Positions 43,194 to 47,509 of a stretch of DNA of 47,509 nt are shown one piece after another. This DNA is from JBEKYD01 sp049509915. Its GTDB lineage: Bacteria > Acidobacteriota > Terriglobia > Bryobacterales > Bryobacteraceae. The position numbers and the translations under genes were made by a program. Below the pieces are notes generated by a model that worked only from the letters and a program-made list of their open reading frames with translations, was not told where the DNA came from and made no database searches. Every line of letters starts with the position of its first letter. Within the stretch, counting starts at the first letter, position 1. The stretch lies in assembly GCA_049509915.1 (NCBI GenBank), contig JBEKZL010000124.1:1-47509 (forward strand), given 5' to 3'.

Positions 43194-43436
43194 ATGCCGC
43201 AACCAGCCAGCCCGGACGATCCCCTCACCCGGCGATGGGTGGAGACGTGGCGCCGCGCGGGCGAGGAACTGGAGCGCCTTCGCCGAATCGAGATCGAATC
43301 CGTCGACACGCAAGAGGCTGTACGGCAGATTTTCGGAGGCGCCGCCGTCGCCGTGCCGGCCCCATCGCCAACGTCGGGGCTGGTGGAGCAGCAGGCGTGG
43401 TTCGCGCGAATCGGGCGGGAACGCCGCAAGCCGTGA
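43194..43436 (+). CDS. Small protein of a duplicated two-gene module, copy 2
   Basis: The 80-residue product closely matches copy 1 (PLTRRWVETWRRAGEELERL, RIEIESVDTQEAVRQIFGG). Upstream sequence TGTTATGATGAAGC is also shared, so duplication extends past the start codon. The first ATGs at 43182/43185 are in frame but lie in that shared leader, where copy 1 is out of frame, so ATG 43194 is preferred. It overlaps the next gene by GTGA. Confidence 0.65.
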   Translation: MPQPASPDDPLTRRWVETWRRAGEELERLRRIEIESVDTQEAVRQIFGGAAVAVPAPSPTSGLVEQQAWFARIGRERRKP

Positions 43437-43996
43437 GCGCACTGTTCGACGCGGCGCGCGACCTGCAAACGTTCTTCGAGACGCGCGGCTGGCGATTCTG
43501 TTTTATCGGGGGCATCGCGGTGTTGCGGTGGGGCGAGCCGCGATTCACGCGGGATGTCGACGTGACGCTGTTGTGTCCGTTTGGAGGTGAGGACGAGGTC
43601 TCCACGCCGCTGCTGGACGCGGGGTATCGGGGACGGATCTCCGATGCGCGGGAGTTTGCGCGTCGAAGCCGGGTTCTACTCGTCCAATCGCCCGATGGCA
43701 TTCCGATCGACATCGCCTTGGCGGCGCTCCCGTTTGAAGAAGGCGTGGTGGAACGGTCCAGCTTATTCGAATTCGAGGTGGGGTCCGCCCTGCGAACCTG
43801 CTCGGCGGAGGATCTGATTGTTCTCAAGCTCTTCGCGTTCCGGCCACGCGACGTGCTGGATGCGGAGACGGTTGTAGCCCGCCAGCGCGCCGCCCTGGAC
43901 TGGCAGTATGTCGCCGGGAATCTGGAACCGTTGGCCGAGGTGAAGGGCCAGCCGGAGATCATGGCAACTTTAGAGAAGCTCAGACGGGCGCGGTGA
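43433..43996 (+). CDS. AbiEii-like nucleotidyltransferase, copy 2 (intact)
   Basis: The 187-residue protein is the full-length version of the truncated copy 1. FIGGIAVLRWGEPRFTRDVD and DGIPIDIALAALP form the nucleotidyltransferase core, and CSAEDLIVLKLFAFRPRDVL matches the AbiEii/DUF1814 family. Members are toxins of type IV toxin-antitoxin or phage-defence systems, transferring nucleotides to tRNA or protein. The start is GTG 43433, overlapping the small gene's stop. Context suggests a two-gene toxin-antitoxin-like unit; this is inference. Confidence 0.75.
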   Translation: MSALFDAARDLQTFFETRGWRFCFIGGIAVLRWGEPRFTRDVDVTLLCPFGGEDEVSTPLLDAGYRGRISDAREFARRSRVLLVQSPDGIPIDIALAALPFEEGVVERSSLFEFEVGSALRTCSAEDLIVLKLFAFRPRDVLDAETVVARQRAALDWQYVAGNLEPLAEVKGQPEIMATLEKLRRAR

Positions 43997-44039
43997 TCGT
44001 CCGCTGGGAACATTCCCGCGCTTTGGGTGTCGAAAACCT

Positions 44040-45029
44040 ATGGAGGTGTGCGCGGTGCGGAGACGGCGGCTTCGATGGCTTCTGCTCGCAACGTTTCTGG
44101 GTGTCGACTACGTTGCCGCTCAGCCTGGACCGGGTGCTCGTCAGCGAGGCCCGACTGGCGGGCAGGAGCGTCTCTGCTGCACCGCTACACTCCGCTTCCG
44201 CTTGCTGAGGCAACCGCCGACCTATCACATCGGCGAGACCATTCAGGCGCGGCTCTCGTTTAGAACCAACGGACAGGGCGGATTTACGGCAATGCCCGAC
44301 CTCAGGCGCGGCGTTTTCAAGCAGATCGTCATGGCGGAACCTTCGGAGGGCACAATCGATCCATCGACGCGGGACCGCCGAATCCATATCGGGGGAGGTG
44401 GCGGCTGGCTGGAAGGGGAAACTTGGGAAAGGGAGCTCGATGTGAATGAGTGGATTCAGTTCCAGCGGCCGGGCCGCTACGCGCTCGGCGTCGTCCTGAA
44501 ACGCGGCAGGCTCATGCCGGTTGCCGGAGAGACTGGACCTGGAGCCGTTCGAATTTGTGCCCTGAAGTCGAATGCCGAATACATCGAGGTCCTCGCGTCC
44601 GATGCCGGCTGGGAGGCTGGCGAGGTTGCGCGAGCCGACAAACTGCTGGAATCCTCTTCGAAAGACGACCGCTTCCGCGGAGCCAGCACCCTTCGTTATT
44701 TGAATACACCCGCGGCGGCCGCCGCGTTGGCGACCTGGTACGTGCGACTGCCGGAGGAGCCGGTGAACGCGGAACTCTCAACGGGCATTTTCGAATCGGG
44801 CCACTCCGAAATCGTGCAGGCGGGATTGGAGAAGTCTCTTCGGGCTGGCGCGTCTTCTCCCGAAAAGCTTGTAGGTACACTCGCGCTGCTTGAGGTCCGG
44901 CGCCAGTTCCTCAATCGTCCCTGTCCATCGGGCCCAAAAGCTGCTCAAGCGTGGTCTCGCGAGTACTGGGGCCTCTTCGAGTCGCTGAAGAGCAAGTACT
45001 CGGCGATGGCGCGGCGTTCCATGCGCTGA
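44040..45029 (+). CDS. Hypothetical exported protein (329 aa)
   Basis: No named family is recognised. The N-terminus has Arg-rich residues and a hydrophobic run (RLRWLLLATFLGVDYVAA) like a signal peptide. The segment from about 29 to 60 is low-complexity and may reflect an old frame change. PPTYHIGETIQARLSFRTNG begins a beta-rich domain, and the C-terminal part has HEAT-like helices (RFRGASTLRYLNTPAAAAAL). The ATG at 44040 has a weak ribosome-binding site. It may be a shortened member of a larger acidobacterial family. Confidence 0.55.
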   Translation: MEVCAVRRRRLRWLLLATFLGVDYVAAQPGPGARQRGPTGGQERLCCTATLRFRLLRQPPTYHIGETIQARLSFRTNGQGGFTAMPDLRRGVFKQIVMAEPSEGTIDPSTRDRRIHIGGGGGWLEGETWERELDVNEWIQFQRPGRYALGVVLKRGRLMPVAGETGPGAVRICALKSNAEYIEVLASDAGWEAGEVARADKLLESSSKDDRFRGASTLRYLNTPAAAAALATWYVRLPEEPVNAELSTGIFESGHSEIVQAGLEKSLRAGASSPEKLVGTLALLEVRRQFLNRPCPSGPKAAQAWSREYWGLFESLKSKYSAMARRSMR

Positions 45030-45070
45030 CTGTGTCCAACCGCTTTATCGGATCGGCGGAGGGCAGCCTA

Positions 45071-45138
45071 GTTGATAAAGCGGGATCTCACCGCAGGCCA
45101 ACACGGACGACTCGCTCACCCGGCGATGGGCGCGGACG
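45071..45138 (+). pseudogene. Remnant of a third copy of the duplicated module
   Basis: The stretch GTTGATAAAGCGGG... at 45071 to ...CACCCGGCGATGGGCGCGGACG at 45138 resembles the start of the small gene of the module, where copy 2 has ATGATGAAGCGG and CTCACCCGGCGATGG. The shared CACCCGGCGATGGG run is at 45117-45130. No open frame remains. It lies just beside the VapC-like gene end. Confidence 0.55.
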
Positions 45139-45150
45139 CCCCGTGCTGCC

Positions 45151-45453
45151 TTATCGGATCGGAACTACGTTCAGCTTCTCGATCGCTGCGTAATCGCGGA
45201 AATCGGTTGTCACTAGCTCTAAAGGACAGTCCCATTGGCGGGCGGCGGATGCGATCCACGCGTCTGCGGTTTGTATCCGACGGCCGATCCTGCCCCAGTT
45301 GTTGGCAGCGGGCCAAAGCAACAGCTCGGAGCGGGTCATGAAGGAAATCAACAACTGGTGCCCGGCCACCGCGCCGATGCATGCCTGGCGAAGCGAATGT
45401 CGCCGGTTGAACAGGATCGACACAACATTGGTGTCCACCAGCAAAACGCTCAT
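45151..45453 (-). CDS. VapC-like PIN-domain toxin, apparently shortened
   Basis: The 100-residue product starts MSVLLVDTNVVSILFNRRHS with the first PIN Asp and ends IQTADAWIASAARQWDCPLE with TTDFRDY, which has two further acidic positions. Between SELLLWPAANNWG and RRIQTADAW about 30 residues usual in this family seem missing, a probable in-frame deletion that removes the middle helices. It may be inactive. Its start overlaps the end of the upstream partner gene (ATGA). Confidence 0.75.
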   Translation of the reverse strand: MSVLLVDTNVVSILFNRRHSLRQACIGAVAGHQLLISFMTRSELLLWPAANNWGRIGRRIQTADAWIASAARQWDCPLELVTTDFRDYAAIEKLNVVPIR

Positions 45454-45632
45454 TCCGCGTCAGAGTGGGCGGCCAACTCCTGTTCGCGAAGCCGCCGAAT
45501 CATAGCGTTGAAGGCGTCGACCTCGCTCGGATCGCCATCATCGGTGGGAGAGAAATCCCAAACCGGGGGCTTTAAGCCGGGAATAGCTCTGCTCGGCGCC
45601 GCTAGATTCTGAGGATCGACCACGTTCGCCAT
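45450..45632 (-). CDS. Putative antitoxin partner of the VapC-like gene
   Basis: About 60 residues from ATG 45632 (MANVVDPQNLAAPSRAIPGL, then VDAFNAMIRRLREQELAAHS). It is acidic with a C-terminal helix and has a 4-base ATGA overlap with the VapC-like gene, the usual arrangement for such pairs. A start at 45674 is possible but less likely. The antitoxin assignment is by position only. Confidence 0.55.
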   Translation of the reverse strand: MANVVDPQNLAAPSRAIPGLKPPVWDFSPTDDGDPSEVDAFNAMIRRLREQELAAHSDAE

Positions 45633-45854
45633 ATCCTCAGTGTAGTCGATTACGAGCGGTGGCCCAAAATGCACCCGGCCGCATACGCCTTTTCAACGGA
45701 CGTGGGCCGGCCGGTGCGGTCGGGCGGTCCCAGGGCGGGACGACCCTTGCTCGGATCCCCCGAAGCTCGCACGGCGCCCGCCCCCGGCTGAAACCTTCCC
45801 GCAACCGCTCGTTCATTCAATCGAAACACCCCGCTGTTACGTTCGTTATTCCAC

Positions 45855-47509
45855 ATGAATACCCGTACCATCTCGCACTTATCCCTATTTCTCTTTCCGC
45901 TTCTGCTGTTGGCTCAGGACGATACTGCGGTGCTCTCGGGTCGCGTTGCCGATCCGTCGGGGTTGGGAGTTCCGAATGCGCAGGTGCGCGTCACACGGCA
46001 ATCCACGGGCGCGGCGCGCGAGACGCTCACTTCAACTGACGGCGCCTATCGCGTCGAACTGCTCGACGCGGGCGATTACGACGTGCGGGTGACGGCGCCC
46101 GGGTTCAAGACCTACGACGACACCGGCATTCATCTGCAGGTGGCGCAATCGTCGCAGCTCAACGTGACTCTTGCCGTGGGCGCCACCACGGATTCCATCG
46201 AGGTGCAGGCCGACGTGTCGCCGCTCGAAGCCGACAGCGTCGCCCAGGGGACGGTGGTGAGCCAGGAGAAGGTGAAGGCGCTCCCTCTCAATGGCCGCCA
46301 GTTTCTGCAGTTGGCGCTGCTTTCGCCGAATGTGAATTCGGGCGGCCTGGCGGTGCAGCAGAACGCCATTCGCCAGGGTGAAGTGGCCGGCCTGAGCGTC
46401 GCCGGCACGCGCACCAACGATTCGGCCTATCTTCTCGACGGTGTCATCGACACCGACCCCGATTACAACGCCCTCAACTACGTTCCCATCGTCGACACCA
46501 TCGCCGAGTTTCAGGTTCAGGTGGCGCAGTACAGCGCCGAGTACGGGCGCGCGTCGGGCGGGCAGATCAATGTCACGACCATCTCCGGCACCAATCAATG
46601 GCACGGCTCGGGCTGGGAGTTCCTGCGCAACAATAACCTGGATTCGCGGCCTTTCAACCTCACCACCCAGAGCAGCGTTCCCAAGTTCCAGCGCAACCAG
46701 TTCGGCGGGCTGATCGGCGGCCCCGTGGTCAAGAACAAGCTATTCGCCTTTTTCAGCTACGAGGGCCTCCGCACGCGGCAGGCCGCCGCCAATCTGACTA
46801 CGATTTCCACGCCCGACCTCCTGCAGCGGGCCGGCAACTTCAGCGAAGAGATCGCGACCACGGTTGTCTACGATCCCACCACCGCCGTAGTCAACGGGGC
46901 ACGCACGCCGTTCCCCGGAAATATCATCCCGGCCAATCGCATCAACCCCTCCGTTTCGACCGCCATGAACGGGCTGCCGCTGCCGAACCTGCCGGGCAAC
47001 ATGTACATCAACTCTTCCGACGTGCTGTGGCAGAACTTCGGTAACTATTCGGGCCGCGGCGACTACCAGATCAGCGACAGCCTGAAGCTGTTTGCCCGCT
47101 ATTCCGGCGCGGGGGAAAACGCGTCAATTCCCGTGGTGCTGCCCGATCGCGCCAACCTGGATAATGCCGCTCCGCGCAACGTGGCGGTGGGACTGACCAA
47201 AGTGTTCTCGGCCGACAAGGTGAACGATCTGCGGCTCGGTTTCAGCCGGCTGAACTTTCTCTACGGCCTGCCGGAACCGGACTTCAGCGTGGACGGCCAG
47301 CAGGGCGAGCTGCCCAATTTCATCGTCGGCTCGCTGAACTTCGGCGGCTCCGGGCCATATAACGCCACCGGCCAGGGCGGCATTGCCCGCGCCCGCGACA
47401 ACGTGTATCAGCTCTGGGACGTCTTCGCCTGGCAGCACGGCCGGCACTCGTTCAAGTTCGGCGGCGAGGGCGACGCCTTTCAATACGTCCGCTACGAATA
47501 CGCCGATCC
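45855..47509 (+). CDS. TonB-dependent receptor, Oar-like, N-terminal part (runs off the window)
   Basis: From ATG 45855 the frame stays open to the window end (about 551 residues). A hydrophobic signal (LSLFLFPLLLLA) is followed by a carboxypeptidase-regulatory-like domain (AVLSGRVADPSGLGVPNAQV). A plug domain follows (VVSQEKVKALPLNGRQFLQL, SAEYGRASGGQINVTTISGT) and barrel strands begin with NQFGGLIGGPVVKNKLFAFF. It is the same architecture as the receptor at 5852 but clearly diverged. No strong ribosome-binding site is visible. Confidence 0.92.
   Translation, partial: MNTRTISHLSLFLFPLLLLAQDDTAVLSGRVADPSGLGVPNAQVRVTRQSTGAARETLTSTDGAYRVELLDAGDYDVRVTAPGFKTYDDTGIHLQVAQSSQLNVTLAVGATTDSIEVQADVSPLEADSVAQGTVVSQEKVKALPLNGRQFLQLALLSPNVNSGGLAVQQNAIRQGEVAGLSVAGTRTNDSAYLLDGVIDTDPDYNALNYVPIVDTIAEFQVQVAQYSAEYGRASGGQINVTTISGTNQWHGSGWEFLRNNNLDSRPFNLTTQSSVPKFQRNQFGGLIGGPVVKNKLFAFFSYEGLRTRQAAANLTTISTPDLLQRAGNFSEEIATTVVYDPTTAVVNGARTPFPGNIIPANRINPSVSTAMNGLPLPNLPGNMYINSSDVLWQNFGNYSGRGDYQISDSLKLFARYSGAGENASIPVVLPDRANLDNAAPRNVAVGLTKVFSADKVNDLRLGFSRLNFLYGLPEPDFSVDGQQGELPNFIVGSLNFGGSGPYNATGQGGIARARDNVYQLWDVFAWQHGRHSFKFGGEGDAFQYVRYEYAD

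Overview
The window is high-GC DNA that reads like an Acidobacteriota chromosome, most likely Terriglobia/Bryobacterales ('Candidatus Solibacter'-like). This is inferred from gene types typical of that lineage: two very long Oar-like TonB-dependent receptors with an N-terminal carboxypeptidase-regulatory domain, three ADOP-type MacB permeases of about 800 residues, Uma2-type nucleases, DUF1080 proteins and many eroded toxin-antitoxin genes. No rRNA or tRNA gene was seen.

Layout. 1-3863 is an aromatic amino acid cluster: trpB (3' end), trpA, an AroQ chorismate mutase, a DAHP-synthase homologue and tyrA. The middle three are coupled by 1-4 base overlaps. The DAHP-synthase homologue lacks several residues that bind metal and phosphoenolpyruvate in the family, so it may be a regulatory or repurposed protein. 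3888-11294 holds a frameshifted Uma2 gene, a small hypothetical protein, a secreted DUF1080 protein, a TonB-dependent receptor, a Tat-exported enolase-superfamily enzyme and a flavin reductase-like protein.

11444-20608 is a complete type II-C CRISPR-Cas locus. A tracrRNA can be read on the minus strand just upstream of cas9, with its own promoter, a full-length anti-repeat, a nexus and terminal hairpins. cas9 (1081 aa), cas1 and cas2 overlap as one operon. They are followed by a 46-repeat array (36-nt repeats, 29-31-nt spacers). The anti-repeat geometry implies that crRNAs are made from the minus strand, towards the cas genes. A 1511-bp IS3-family element has inserted inside repeat 30, with a 3-bp target duplication, so the array is now in two blocks.

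20609-27623 carries an RRM RNA-binding protein, an RNB/S1 exoribonuclease, a POTRA/HEAT-like protein, a MacA-type adaptor with a LolD/MacB-type ATPase, a small membrane protein and a decayed DUF433/DUF5615 pair. 27784-37365 contains three ADOP permeases, with a YkgJ-type Cys-cluster protein and an HDOD protein between the second and third. 37428-41423 holds a small hypothetical protein, a flavin monooxygenase-like enzyme, a BamE-like lipoprotein-domain protein and a CPBP protease.

41540-45632 is an accessory patch. A two-gene module (small protein plus AbiEii-like nucleotidyltransferase) is present twice around a ROK-family gene, one copy with a premature stop, and a fragment of a third copy lies next to a shortened VapC-like gene and its partner. 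The window ends inside a second TonB-dependent receptor. Several long inverted repeats sit between genes and look like short mobile or REP-type repeats.
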